From Tillandsia leiboldiana (lineage: Eukaryota > Streptophyta > Magnoliopsida > Poales > Bromeliaceae): a stretch of 64,000 bases of DNA. A program made the position numbers and the translations under genes. The first letter of the stretch is position 1; each line of letters begins with the position of its first letter. Under the pieces are notes generated by a model. The model did not search any database. It saw only the letters and a program-made list of their open reading frames with translations, and was not told where the DNA came from. Location of the stretch: contig CM055060.1 of the NCBI GenBank assembly GCA_029204045.2, positions 59,624,104 to 59,688,103 of the forward strand. Reading direction: 5' to 3'. Below, in pieces: positions 36,257-47,702 of the stretch.

Positions 36257-37394
36257 CATTTCGAATGAAGTGAAAGAAATGGTGAGTTAATTTGTAAATA
36301 TGAGTTTTCTGTCGAGCTCTATTGATTGGTCATACTCAACATAACATAAGCATCTTTCGGAGCAAATGTATACAAATTGTTGCCAGGGGCATAATGATGG
36401 CTAATACTACATGATTTAAAGGATATGTTTATAATAGTGGAATCACGTTTCTCTATAAACTCAATCGCTAAATTAGCCTCATCATTTACACAGAGAAAGT
36501 AGTAACACATAATATGATTATGACTGATGCATTTAGAAGCACAATTTCTTTTTTGAACTAGTCGGTGAAGCCATTCTATACTTAGAACATCGACGAATGC
36601 TCTAGCTAATAAATCAAAAATGATTATCGAAATCAGACAAATGTATCGTACTTGACCATCCTAGTGCTGTAATAACTTCCTATATACACTCTCTATGGAA
36701 AAGATCTTGAGAGTTTCTCAAAGATTTTTGGTGAGCGGCTTTGCTCTACCTGTTCCTTTTTTCTCTATCTATCTTTCTTTCTTTGTAAGCCTAGCGCTTT
36801 GAAATGTTTTTTTAATCGTTTTCTCTATGTTGAGCTATTCGGTGTTTTGTTCTCTCCTCTTTGTAAATACTATCAAAAACAGTGTTATTGCATTGCAGGT
36901 TGCAGCATGCATTCCTGAGGCGGCTGTAATAACTGGTTTGAAACCATTTTAGGCCCCGAGAAGCTGGTATCCTGAGGGAAGCATTATGGAAGATATGGAC
37001 GTATGTCTCTCTTGCCATGCACTAGAGGACTCATGTATAATAGTGCGGAAGGTTCATCTTTTCTTTTTCACAACTGAACTGCACAATAAAACTTGTAAAT
37101 CTGATGTGATTGAAGAGCTAAAATGGAGCAGAAAAGCTGGGGACTGGGAGCTTAAAGAGTTGTCTTACGAGAGTTCCCATTATTATGCTTCTCTAGAACA
37201 GTTCTCTTCCCATCTGAGTTTGTTGTGTTGCCCATTTTTTACAAGAATAAAGAAATTTCAGAGAAAATTCTCTGAGGATACATCCTGCACCTGTTGTAAG
37301 ATGAGATATTTCTCTCAAACCTCAGTTCTTCAAAGATCGTCCCACAATTAATCATTAGTATTTGAGGTTTTAATTTCGGCAGTTTAGTTGCTTA

Positions 37395-37483
37395 ATATTT
37401 TTAGTTGAATTTATTTTTTTCCAAAAATAAAGGGAGCGAATAACTTACTCTTTTTTTTAAAAAAAAAATAAATAAAATAAGTT
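37395..37483 (+). mobile_element. 5'-truncated SINE relic
   Basis: The segment GTTGAATTTATTTT, then AAAAATAAAGGGAGCGAATAAC, then an A-rich end matches the 3' half of the SINE family seen at 20700 and 62652, here in plus orientation. The A- and B-box part is absent and no target-site duplication was found. Confidence 0.5.
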
Positions 37484-37893
37484 GCAGAAAATTTGTAGAA
37501 AATGAGAAGTAGGGAAGGTTTGCCGCCGTATTCGTTTCCTTTCTGGATTTAAAACTAATCTACATTAATTAGCGTTTTTTTTTTTTTTTTTTTTTTTTTT
37601 GGGTCGTGCTGGAAAGGCCATCTCTTGATAAACTAAAAAAAAAGGGTATCAGTCTTCACTCGGATGTTACATGCATTGTGATTTCTTGTATGTTTCAATG
37701 AAATCAACTATTTCACGGAGACCTGTTACTACTATTCACGGAATAGAACTACCGCGCTCATTTTTACTGGGAAATCGTTGCAACACTACTTTTCAAAATG
37801 ATTATTGGCCCACCATTTTATCCTACGCTGACAGGATTACTAGATGAAAATATTATCCTAGGAAATAATTATTATTGCAGCTGCTCTATGAAT

Positions 37894-37918
37894 CTATCTA
37901 TCTATCTATCTATCTATC
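37894..37918. repeat. (TATC)n tetranucleotide microsatellite
   Basis: About six units of CTAT/TATC. Confidence 0.9.
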
Positions 37919-39178
37919 CTGTGCCATAAAAAAAAAAAAAAAAAAAAAAAAATCCTGATCAAACTATTCGGTATTGCCAGATCGGCAGCTTCTGGGGGGC
38001 AGGCCGATTAATTGCGTCCTCCAAACACTATTAATTGCTAGTACAGAGTGTTGAATCTATCCTGAACGCCAGGTTATCTGAGTGCTGCGAAGTTACTACA
38101 CGACTTGGACCAGATAATTTGAAATGGTTTGTGGGTCATTGCCGTCCCAATCCACTGCCACAAAATTAAGACGCTTTCAATTCCAGATTTCCAGTCGCAA
38201 CTGTACGCCAACAACACTCAGAAATAATTTGACTGTTAAATGTCAATTTAATTTTGGACACGAATGGTGGTGGAGGCCATAATTTTTCGATGAATAGTAT
38301 TTTTTGTTTTTAAACTGTCGTGTGTAAACAAACGAGGAGGAACAAAAAAAAAAAAAAAAGACGAGCTGGAAAGCTCGCCTTCCGAGACCAACCTACAGGA
38401 AAAGTGACAGTGAGCAAATGTAATCCGAAGTTCGACGCAATGTTATTAATCCTACACCAGTGACGTGGATGCCAAAGGAAGGCTCACAATATAAAATAAA
38501 TAAATAAATTTTGTGATATGGGTTGGCACGTGTCAGGTTTAACTTAGTCGCGGGACAAGTTTGTCTTTACTCTTTTAGCGGTGGGAGGAGTTCGTGTCTC
38601 GTGCTTTTGAAATAGCGGAGGTTATTTTATTTCGCGGGTTCTCGCTCACAAAGGGACAAAGGCCGTAAAAATGCTTCCATTTCGCACGCCTGCCGATGCC
38701 AAATCTGATAAAATTTCAAACCATACCAATCTGATTACCCCTGCTGTTTGGCATATTTACCTACACTACCGGATGCGCCGATGCTTGATGACCCTTTCGT
38801 AACCGTCCGATCAAGATGGATCTCGAATCGGGACCCTAAAGCACACTGCGGTACAACTTATCCGAGGGTGTCCTACTACTGAGTTCTAGTAGCATCACTA
38901 TTCCTTTATTACTAAAAAGGCTAAAAAAAAAGCCCTGCGTCTTGTCTCCTCTTCCATTCGCCTCCGTCATCTCACCCTCTCCGTGTCCGTCTCTCCGTCT
39001 CACCCGGTGCGCAACACCTTGTTGCTGTTGCACACTAATGGCGGCGTAGTAGTTAAAAAAGGGGGGGGTGGGTGGAGGGAGGAAAAAAAAATTTTAAAAA
39101 AAAGGAAGAAGAAAGGGGCCAGGGAGGAGAAAAACTAAAAAACTAAAAAACTAAAAAACTAAAATAGAGTAGTAGGGA

Positions 39179-40560
39179 ATGGGCGAGTGGTGTTGTAGGG
39201 CTTACCTGGTTGGGTTCTCCGCGGTGATTTTGCTACTCTCCGCAGCGGCGCCCGCTGAGGCGCTGAGCACCGACGGGCTCGCCCTCCTGGCCCTGAAATC
39301 CGCGGTGTCCTTCGACCCCACGGGCGCCCTGGACACGTGGCGTGACTCCGACGCGGAGCCTTGCGGGTGGGTAGGCGTGACGTGCGGGGACGGTCGCGTC
39401 ACCGCCCTCTCTCTCCCGAACCGCTCCCTCTCCGGCTACCTCCCCTCCGAGCTCTCCCTGCTCTCCTCCCTCTCCTCCCTCTCCCTCCCCTTCAACCGCC
39501 TCACCGGCTCCATCCCCGCCGCTCTCGCCACCCTCCGCGCCCTCTCCGCCCTCGACCTCTCCCACAACCTCCTCTCCGGCCCCGTCCCCCCCGCCATCGG
39601 CGCCTTGGGGTCCCTCTCCCGCCTCGATCTCTCCTCCAACCTCCTCAACGGCCCCCTTCCTCCGGCGGTCGCCGCGCTTCCCAGGCTCTCCGGAGTGCTC
39701 AACCTCTCCTACAACCACTTCTCCGGCCCGATCCCGCCCGAGTTCGGGAGCATCCCGGTGGACGTGAGCCTCGACCTCCGCCGGAACAACCTCTCCGGCG
39801 AGATCCCGCAGGTTGGGTCTCTCGTCAACCAGGGCCCCACCGCATTCGCCGGGAACCCCGGCCTCTGCGGGTTCCCGCTCAAGATCCCGTGCCCGGGCTC
39901 CAAGCAGGACCCAAGGATTCCCCAGCCCAGCCCTAGCTGGAACCCTAGCTCGGCCACGACCATCCCGGTCCGGGCGGAGCAGCAGCATCGAAGGGCGGGG
40001 GTCGCCGTCCCGATACTCGCCGGCGTCGTGGTCGTCGCTCTCGCCTCGATCGTGGTTCTCCAGCTGCACTTACGGCGGCGGCGCGGCGCGGCCGGCGAGG
40101 GGAAGGAGTCCAGGAAGGGCAAGGGCGGCGCCGGCGACGGGGCGTTGGCGGAGGATCTAAGGGATGCGCAGCACCAAGGGGAGTTGTTCGTGGCGGTGGA
40201 CGAGGGTTTCGGGCTGGAGCTGGAGGAGCTGCTGCGGGCCTCGGCGTACGTGGTGGGGAAGAGCCGGAGCGGGATCGTCTACAAGGTGGTGACCGGGAAG
40301 GGCCCGGCGGTGGCGGTGCGCCGCCTCAGCGAGGGGGATGACGGCGACTCCGGCGGGGGAGGCGACGAATGGCGGCGGCGGCGCGGATTCGAGTCGGAGG
40401 CCATGGCGATCGGGAGGGCGAGGCACCCGAACGTCGTCCGCCTCCTCGCCTACTACTACGCCCCCGACGAGAAGCTTCTCATCTACGACTACATCCCCAA
40501 CGGCACCTTCCACGCCGCACTGCACGGTACGGTAACCGTTTGCGAGTTGCAACAACCAAA

Positions 40561-40591
<31 letters not shown>

Positions 40592-41318
40592 ATTTCCATT
40601 TTCCATTTTCCATTTTCCTTCCTTCAATTCGTATCCTATCCCCGCGTCCGATCGAACTTGCTTGCTTTTTATTATTAATTAATGTTTGCTTACTCATCAT
40701 CATTCATCAGGCGGGCCTTTGAATCCGACGGCTGCGGCGCTTCCGTGGGGCGCGAGGCTATCGATAGTGCAAGGGGCGGCGCGGGGGTTAGCATACCTGC
40801 AGGAGTGCAGCCCCCGCAAGTACGCGCACGGGAGTGTGAGGTCGTCGAAGATACTCCTGGACGACGAGCTCCACCCCTACGTCTCCGGGTTCGGCCTCGC
40901 CCGCCTCGTCTCCGCGGCCCAAAAGTCCACCCGCTCGTCCACCAAGAGGCCGGGCCCGGGCCCCACGCGCCGCGGGGACCAGCCGCTGCCCTACGTGGCG
41001 CCCGAGGCCCGCGCCGCCGCCGCGACGCAGAAGGGCGACGTCTACGCGTTCGGGATCGTGCTCTTGGAGGCGGTCACGGGGCGGGCTCCGGGGGCGGAGG
41101 AAGGGGAGGGGGATGGGGATTTGGAGGGGTGGGTGCGCCGGGCGTTCAAGGAGGAGCGCCCGCTGTCCGAGGTGGTGGACCCGGCGTTGCTGCACGAGGT
41201 CCACGCCAAGAAGCAGGTGCTCGCGGTTTTCCACGTGGCCCTCGGGTGCACCGAGGCGGACCCGGAGCTGCGGCCCAGGATGCGAGCCGTCTCCGAGAGC
41301 CTGGACCGGATAGCGTAG
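39179..41318 (+). CDS. LRR receptor-like protein with inactive kinase domain (pseudokinase)
   Basis: Exons 39179-40526 and 40711-41318 join at G|GC and give 651 residues. In order there is a signal peptide (1-28), an LRR N-terminal cap with EPCGWVGVTC, about five LRRs (85-215), a Cys cap GNPGLCGFPLKIPC, a Pro/Ser-rich linker, one membrane span near 275-300 (VPILAGVVVVALASIVVL), a basic stop-transfer segment and a kinase-like domain (about 345-645). Key catalytic residues are changed. The ATP lysine is Arg (VAVRRL), the catalytic loop HRD is HGS with SSK in place of the metal-binding Asn context, and DFG is GFG. It therefore probably signals through partners rather than phosphotransfer. Arabidopsis At2g42290/At3g57830 are likely counterparts (from memory). 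The 184-bp intron holds a CCATTTT heptamer repeat. Confidence 0.93.
40561..40618. repeat. CCATTTT heptamer tandem repeat in the LRR receptor intron
   Basis: About eight units of the 7-mer with one variant unit (CCAATTT). It lies within the 184-bp intron 40527-40710, so it is removed from mRNA. Confidence 0.93.
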
Positions 41319-42268
41319 GCCGGCCGGATGTACAAGCTGAACGATGGGCAAAATGCTTCCTTTCTTCTTTTTTTTTTCTTTTTTTCTTTCTTTCTCGTAG
41401 GTGTTTCCTTTAATGGTTTAGTAGGATTGTAACTAAGATGGGACTTTTGTTGTGTAGGCCGATCCTTTGGATGCCCAAGTTGTTAAAGGGGGGGGACATA
41501 ATAACAATGTACCTCACTCATATCTTAAATAATTTTATTTATTAAAAAGATTACTTTCGACAATTGATTAATTAATCTTATGCCCTTCGTATATTACTAC
41601 GATTACACTCTTATCTCCGGAGGGCGTAAGATTGATTATCTATAGTGCTGCGCTAAATGAAGTTGGTGCTATTCTCATCTCAACCCGGCAGCTCCTTCGC
41701 AGCGGCGCCTCCAATTTTACTCCGAAATTGTAAAAGAAAGTCCACTTTATTTTGACCATCTGTCTCCATTCAATATATTGCTAAAAAGCTTAATGAGGCA
41801 CCATGCTCTGGCACGAGATGCACTTGGAAAACTATTGTATGTAAATTGAAGCGAAAATAGGCAAACGAACTCGATTCAAAAACCAAGCATCCTTAAATAG
41901 CAGAGGTTACAGTTACACGATGATGATAAGGTAAAAGAAAGAGTAGTTATGGATTATCTAATACATTGAATTCACCTGCAAATTGCAGAGGGATGCGTTT
42001 TCTAATTGGGTGGGTTGGTGATAACGATCAAGTCAAGTGGACACCTCCTTCTCCTATTCATTGATTTTGGCCCCCAAACTCATCTGCCACACTAAAGAGA
42101 AGAAAAATTACGTCAGTAGGTGCAGAATCTACAACTACAACAGCAATCTTCTTTTCAAACTCAGGGCATATTATATGGTAAAATATCGTTATCTGCTGCT
42201 CCTCACCATGCCACGCCACTGCACTTGATCTGTTTAAGTTTCAACTGAAGGTCAACGAGATGAAAAAT
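41319..42268. other. Spacer between convergent LRR receptor and SPOUT methyltransferase genes
   Basis: 3' regions of both genes, including a pyrimidine-rich patch at 41360-41398. No gene was recognised. Confidence 0.5.
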
Positions 42269-44484
42269 TCAGCCGTAGATATCCTCGGACAAAAATAATC
42301 TTTGGCTTTCCGCTCCAGCTTGAGACGAAAGCTGAAGCTGTTCATAGTTCAGCTGCCTGGCTGCTTCATATAGAGCGATGCCGACACTGACGGAGAGATT
42401 AAGGCAGCGAACATAGGTCTCAACCATTGGAATCCGGATGGTTCCACCACCCAATTCTTCTTTACTGCAGTCCTCCAGGGCTTCTGGAGGAAGCCCGCGG
42501 GTTTCAGAACCAAAAACTAGCCAATCACCTCGCCTGTACGAGAAGTCCTGAGAACAAGTAATAAGACGGGCAAATTGTAAAACTTTATGAAAAAGTATAG
42601 AAGAGTTATATTTCAACGTCGAGTGCCAGAACCTAATTCTTCTTATAATTTTTCTTTGTTCTTTAAAACAAAGAAGGTAAACATGGGTACTCACCGAATG
42701 GGTGCTTGAGCCTCTTTTGGTAAATGCCAACAACCTTTTTTCTCCATCCTGAGAGAGAGGAAGCAAAAGAATGTCCAGATTTGAAACACTGAAAATGATT
42801 TCTAAAGGCCAAAGAAAGTACCTGCTGCTTGAAATATTCCATGAATTCAGCCCATGAACTATGAATCTTAACAACGACATATCTAATTTAAACTAGTCAA
42901 GTTTGAAATAAAAAATATATTGCATTGGTTTTTTGGCAATTTAAGGAACCTAGAAAGCTAAATCTATTAAAGGATCAATGGGATCAGGTACATGCAAGGC
43001 TGTCAGAGCTAAGAACTTAAAAACACCATTAATGAACATTATGGAAGAAACAGCAGAGAGAGGCTAATCATTCATAATTCTTGAGCATAGGATACGGCCA
43101 GTAATCCAATCCAGCACGCTTCAGTTTGGAATCTTCTATTTTATACCCTAATGGCTGGAAGAAAGAAAATAAATGAGTAGCCAATCAGAGTTCCAAGCAA
43201 CTATTGCTGCAGCAAAAGTGTAAAAACAATACAAGAGAACATAAATACAAATTGCAAGGTGCGCAGCATATCATCGGTGCTAATTCTCTGTTCGAGGCAA
43301 AAGGATTCTCATAGACAGTAAATAACAACTAACAACATAGATACAGACCTTACCCCGACAAGATGCAGGCCAACAGCCGATGCTGCACATGTTCGGGCGA
43401 TTGATCCTGTATTGCCTGGTATCTTGCGAGCACAAACATAGTTCAGAGACATCAAATCACGTAAGTTGCCTTCAAAAGTATGCTTTTTAATGAGGCAATT
43501 ACGGCCTGTTTAGCTCCGCCGGAGCATTTGATAAAGTGTCGTTTCAAACTATTCGCAGGAGCATCAACAATGTTTTTTAGTAAAATCCTTTTCTTTTAAT
43601 CGCAGCAGAAGCAAAAACTCTAAGTTGAAATTTTTGCTTTTGGTATACAAAAAAAAAACTCATTTCAACTTTCTGCTGCAGTAAAATCTCCAAAATAATT
43701 CACATGCCGAATCCGAATAGTAGACAGGTTGTTCCAGAGGCCAAACCAAACAAGCACACTGTGACGCCCCCGATAGTCCCACATCGGATGTGGATGGAAT
43801 TGTGATTGGATTTATATGAGACATGGACACTAATAATAATAACTGGACTTAAGTATTTTGGGTTGTGCTGTGGGCCCAACAAGTTATTATTGCTAGTGTG
43901 CTAGATTACATGAAACTCTAATAAGTACCTGAGGAGAAACTAACACTACTTGAAGAAGTTTGGCGCACGGAACCTCACCGACCGAACTACTGAAGCCATT
44001 AGGAAAAGAATTTGAATCTCCTACCCCAACTGTCAAAAAAAAATAATGATAATAAAAAAGAGTAAGAGATTGAACTGACTTTGCTCTATGAAAATGCGTA
44101 AAAAATAATTCAAACGCAGAGGTTACAACAACAAAATGCATAGCAGGTTCAACCTTGCCAACCAACCAGACACCAACCTTCAACAATTTAAGATTTGCGA
44201 TTCTAAATTTCCCTAAAACGAGATCGACAAGCAAAGGGAGACAATCGATGCTGTAATTTGAGATGGCGCCCGTATTAAATTGAGATTAGATAGGAAATTA
44301 TACTCTCACCGGAATAAGATGTAGACGAAGGAGAGGCGCCGTAGGGTTTCGGAGGAGGCGAGGGTTTATTCCCGGCGGTATCCGAGACAGAGCAAGAGGG
44401 GCGAATAGTGCGCGGGCGAGGGCGAATAAGAAGATATCCGGAATAGCACCTCGGGTTTAGCGCTCGCAATCCGATCGGGTCCAT
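42269..44484 (-). CDS. SPOUT/TrmH-family RNA 2'-O-methyltransferase, TrmL-like (tRNA wobble position)
   Basis: Seven exons, 44484-44310, 44029-43929, 43422-43354, 43154-43096, 42882-42822, 42748-42695 and 42547-42269, give 265 residues; the sum is divisible by three. The first 58 residues (MDPIGLRALNPRCYSG...) are basic and rich in Ser and Pro, like an organelle transit peptide. SPOUT motifs follow: IPGNTGSIARTCA (93-105), WLVFGSETRGLP (182-193) and IPM with RCLNLSVSVGIALYEAARQL (212-239). These match bacterial TrmL, which methylates the 2'-OH of the wobble nucleotide in tRNA-Leu using AdoMet in a knotted dimer. A plastid or mitochondrial role is inferred. An in-frame ATG at 44604 would add 40 residues. 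Intron 43095-42883 has a U12-like donor. The intron 43928-43423 contains transposon debris. Confidence 0.9.
43504..43756. mobile_element. Possible MITE in a methyltransferase intron
   Basis: The left end GGCCTGTTTAGCTCC and right end CCAAACCAAACAAGC are weakly inverted, a form common in plant hAT-type MITEs. Boundaries and target duplication are unclear. Confidence 0.3.
43760..43881. mobile_element. LTR/TRIM-like fragment with GTCCCACATCGG motif
   Basis: A 122-bp stretch starts TGTGACGCCCC and ends GGGCCCAACA, with AGTCCCACATCGG near its start. TG...CA ends and this internal motif recall plant LTR or TRIM elements. No flanking 5-bp duplication is visible, so it may be a decayed solo LTR. Confidence 0.35.
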
Positions 44485-44889
44485 ATCGATCTCTCTCTTC
44501 TTGCTCTTCGCCCTCGTCGCCGGGTTCAAATTTGGACATGGGGAATAAGAAGAGAGGATAGCAGCAATCCGACCGTCGGTTTCACGTAGATCTTGACCGT
44601 CCATCCTCGCGTTCAATGGGCTATATCAATTGGGCCTGATTGCCAATCGAGAATCAGGATCCCATTTGGGCCCATCACTGGAGGGCTTCGGTTGACAAGG
44701 CCAATCGGGCCGACCGAAACCAAGTAGAATTTGGACTCGAACCTGAACCTAATTACTAATCAGATTTAATTCTTTATGAAACCATAGTTAATTACCGATA
44801 TATATATATATACACAACAAAGTTAAAGCGAAAAAATATTGCTTGAGGATCGATCTTGCGCTACAGTATCATTAACTTTCTCCTTCTCC

Positions 44890-44890
44890 G

Positions 44891-44928
<38 letters not shown>
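44890..44928. repeat. (ATT)n microsatellite
   Basis: About 13 units of the trinucleotide ATT. Confidence 0.95.
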
Positions 44929-44929
<1 letters not shown>

Positions 44930-45780
44930 TGTTTTTTTTCTGTGGTAATGAAACCTCACATCTTAAGTGGCGTTCCCACTTTCCCCACTCTATGGTGCTA
45001 TTACCCGTTTCGGCAAAAACGAATACAAGGAAAGGACCCCATTATAGGAACAAAGACATAAATGTGGTCAGCAAATCAGAGAGAGGGAGAGAGAGGAGTT
45101 GTTTTTTTGTGGAGAATAAATAGTCACCAATGGAATCTCCCCAGTACTGGAGAAAGGATATGGGCCCTTATTTCGTTCTTCCTATATATATTGTCCTACT
45201 TAACTTCGTTACCCCCAAATTATAAGGCAAAATAAATTAATTAATATATGGTAAGTCTAGTTGTAAAGGTAAGTTTGACTCTTGGTTATGGGATTACATC
45301 TTCCAAATTGGATGCCACTCACACTCGAATGTTTTTTATCCATGGTGGCTAGACCTGGTTAGTTATAACGTCACATGCATGCTAATTAAATATAACTGCA
45401 TATACATATCGCTATTCTGTATTTTCATACATTTTCATAAAATTATAATATTCTTTCTTATCCATCACTCAATATATTTTAATACGGTTGGCATGCCGCA
45501 TTTTCAGCATCTGAAGCTATGTTAATATATTCACATAATTTGTTAGGGGATCAGGTCAAACTCGGTCACTGAATAGTAGTGACCTGTTCAATAATTAAAC
45601 ATAGCTGTGGATAATAATTTTGAATCTATCTTTACCATAACTCATCATACAAATGCAAAGAGTTCTTTTCCCTCTAATCCTCCTTATGTAATAGGTTTCA
45701 GATTCAGCCTTAGATCTGCAGGTTTTGCCTAGAATTTCTCAAATCACATACAAGAGATATACATCCTCCCAAACCTAGAA

Positions 45781-45783
<3 letters not shown>

Positions 45784-45871
<88 letters not shown>
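45784..45871. repeat. (TA)n microsatellite, about 88 bp
   Basis: Uninterrupted AT dinucleotides. Confidence 0.97.
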
Positions 45872-45875
<4 letters not shown>

Positions 45876-47060
45876 TGTAAATATCTGGTACTCTACTCAA
45901 TAGAAGAAGAGATAGATCGAGTTGGGTCAAAAGAGCAAAAGCATTGAAGAGAATGCAAAAGCTCACATGACTTGTTTCTCTACTCACCAACACGAGCACC
46001 ACGTGGATGCTTCACTGTGCATATATGTGTCTGTCGCATCTATTTTTTTAATTTACTACTAATTAACATGCATGAGTTTCCCGTGGTGACATTTACATGT
46101 GAGTGTCACCCGGCCAGTACCCCTTGCTTCATAATTTACTATAACCCTCTTTGGCCCTTTTTATTTTCCCAAACCTTAATTTCATGTTAACTTCAGCTTA
46201 GTTAATTAATACTCATGACCGTACTTAAGATATATAGTTAGCTAAAACTTTAATGATTGATACCAGAGTTTCTAAATTTTAAATTTAATTATTTTATATT
46301 TTTAGCTAATTAAGTTTATTTTAAAAAATTATTAACAAAACAGATAACTTAATTACTACTAAATCTTTTTTTTGGAATAGAAATTGATTTGTAAGTTAAA
46401 ATGAGCACAAAGAGTATACAAGTAGCTAGTACAGGTACTCTTAATTAACATGTTGACTAACTGAGGCAACACTTACGCTGTACATGTGGGTTTTGAATGA
46501 AGTGGGCCCAAAGAGTCTAGTTAAATAAAAATTGAAGCTCAATCTTAATTGTTCATTACTTTATAAATATATTTTGCTGTTATAAATTACCCAATTCTAT
46601 ATCACTGCATTCGAATGAGACACGAATTTGTTCGATCAGATAAAAGTACTTTTTCTAAAAATTAATTAGACTATATATGAATTTCTTTAAAGGGGAAAAA
46701 AAATAGAGAAAGAGGCATGCACAGCAATTAAGTATCAGAATATCACAATATCAGTGAGTTTCCAAATATAAATAGTACAAATTGTGATGATCTATGTAGA
46801 TTTTCTAACTAGGTGATTTATGATTAAGAGGCTTTTTGGCTTTTACTGCTGCATACTTAATAGAACTTTAGATTGTTAAACAGAAAAGCTAACTGGGTGC
46901 GTGGTTATCAACTTAGATAATTTGCCAACAACTTGTTTGTTAAATTAATCTTAGCATAATTCTTTTATCAGTTCTACGCAAAACATATATAGCTCTCATG
47001 ATTTAGTGTCACCATTTATTCATCCAAAATCTCATCTAGGATATTTCAAAATCAAGTTAA

Positions 47061-47702
47061 TTATGCTTCTAAACAAGTCATGTTGCGTATACCAATATAT
47101 AGGAGTAATGAATTTAAGAACTCGACACGCACATCAATTTCTTTGTTGGAGCTTCTCTTTGAAGTAATTGAGCACCTAACCTGCCTTAGATATAACCTAA
47201 GACATATACTTTCATTATCGATAGATAAGATAAGCTTTATTATTGACATTATCTCCATAGGAATAAAGGGAACACAATTAAGATCCCTAGAATGGCTACA
47301 TGCACAATTCTCAGGTATAAATTGACGTATATCTTTCATCGAATGCCTTTTTTGTGGAGAATTTCCACAACCTGCGCTGTATTCGTGGCAATTTACTTAT
47401 TGAGGTGCTCGATGCCATTAATTCCTTATAGTGATAATTATGCTCTCTTATGCATCATAACCTCTTAATCTCTTGGGACCTTATAATAGCATATATTCTC
47501 TAGGAACAAAATGAAACTAAGAATAGCATCTAAGGATATGATACCATCTTTTCTGTGTATAATTAAGGAGCGAGAATTTTTAAGCTCCTTACAAGGAACA
47601 AACAAGGCATCTCATTCTAATGCAATCGTCGCTGCTGCAAAATTCGTGCAAGATATACATAGAGATGGTATATATAAGCGGTGGCAGATACTTTGCATTT
47701 AA
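47061..47702 (+). pseudogene. Possible decayed coding sequence, family not recognised
   Basis: Two closely spaced plus-strand frames (47080-47325 and 47511-47702) have more protein-like composition than the surrounding DNA, with stretches such as ISLLELLFEVIEHLTCL and SNAIVAAAKFVQDIHRDG. Splice signals and family motifs were not found. This could be a diverged transposon or gene relic, or chance. Confidence 0.2.

Larger units (their letters stand above)
36257..39178. other. OTU 3' region and spacer before the LRR receptor gene
   Basis: It contains the probable OTU 3' UTR intron, a truncated SINE (37395-37483), poly-T (about 37575-37600), a TATC repeat (37894-37918), poly-A (37928-37951) and an 8-bp CTAAAAAA-type tandem repeat (39130-39165) just before the next ATG. 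No gene was recognised. Confidence 0.55.

Noticed and set aside
39233..40069. 278-codon minus-strand frame opposite the LRR receptor
   Set aside because: Antisense shadow of a GC-rich LRR exon; Gly/Glu-rich with no domain, no splice logic, and the sense strand encodes a clear protein.
44485..44604. Upstream in-frame start for the TrmL-like protein
   Set aside because: Possible but not preferred: the start at 44484 gives a more typical transit peptide; the alternative is mentioned in the gene entry.
45775..46002. Ile/Tyr-repeat protein frame
   Set aside because: Product of the (TA)n microsatellite; similar artefacts occur at 27337-27667 and 60577-60914.
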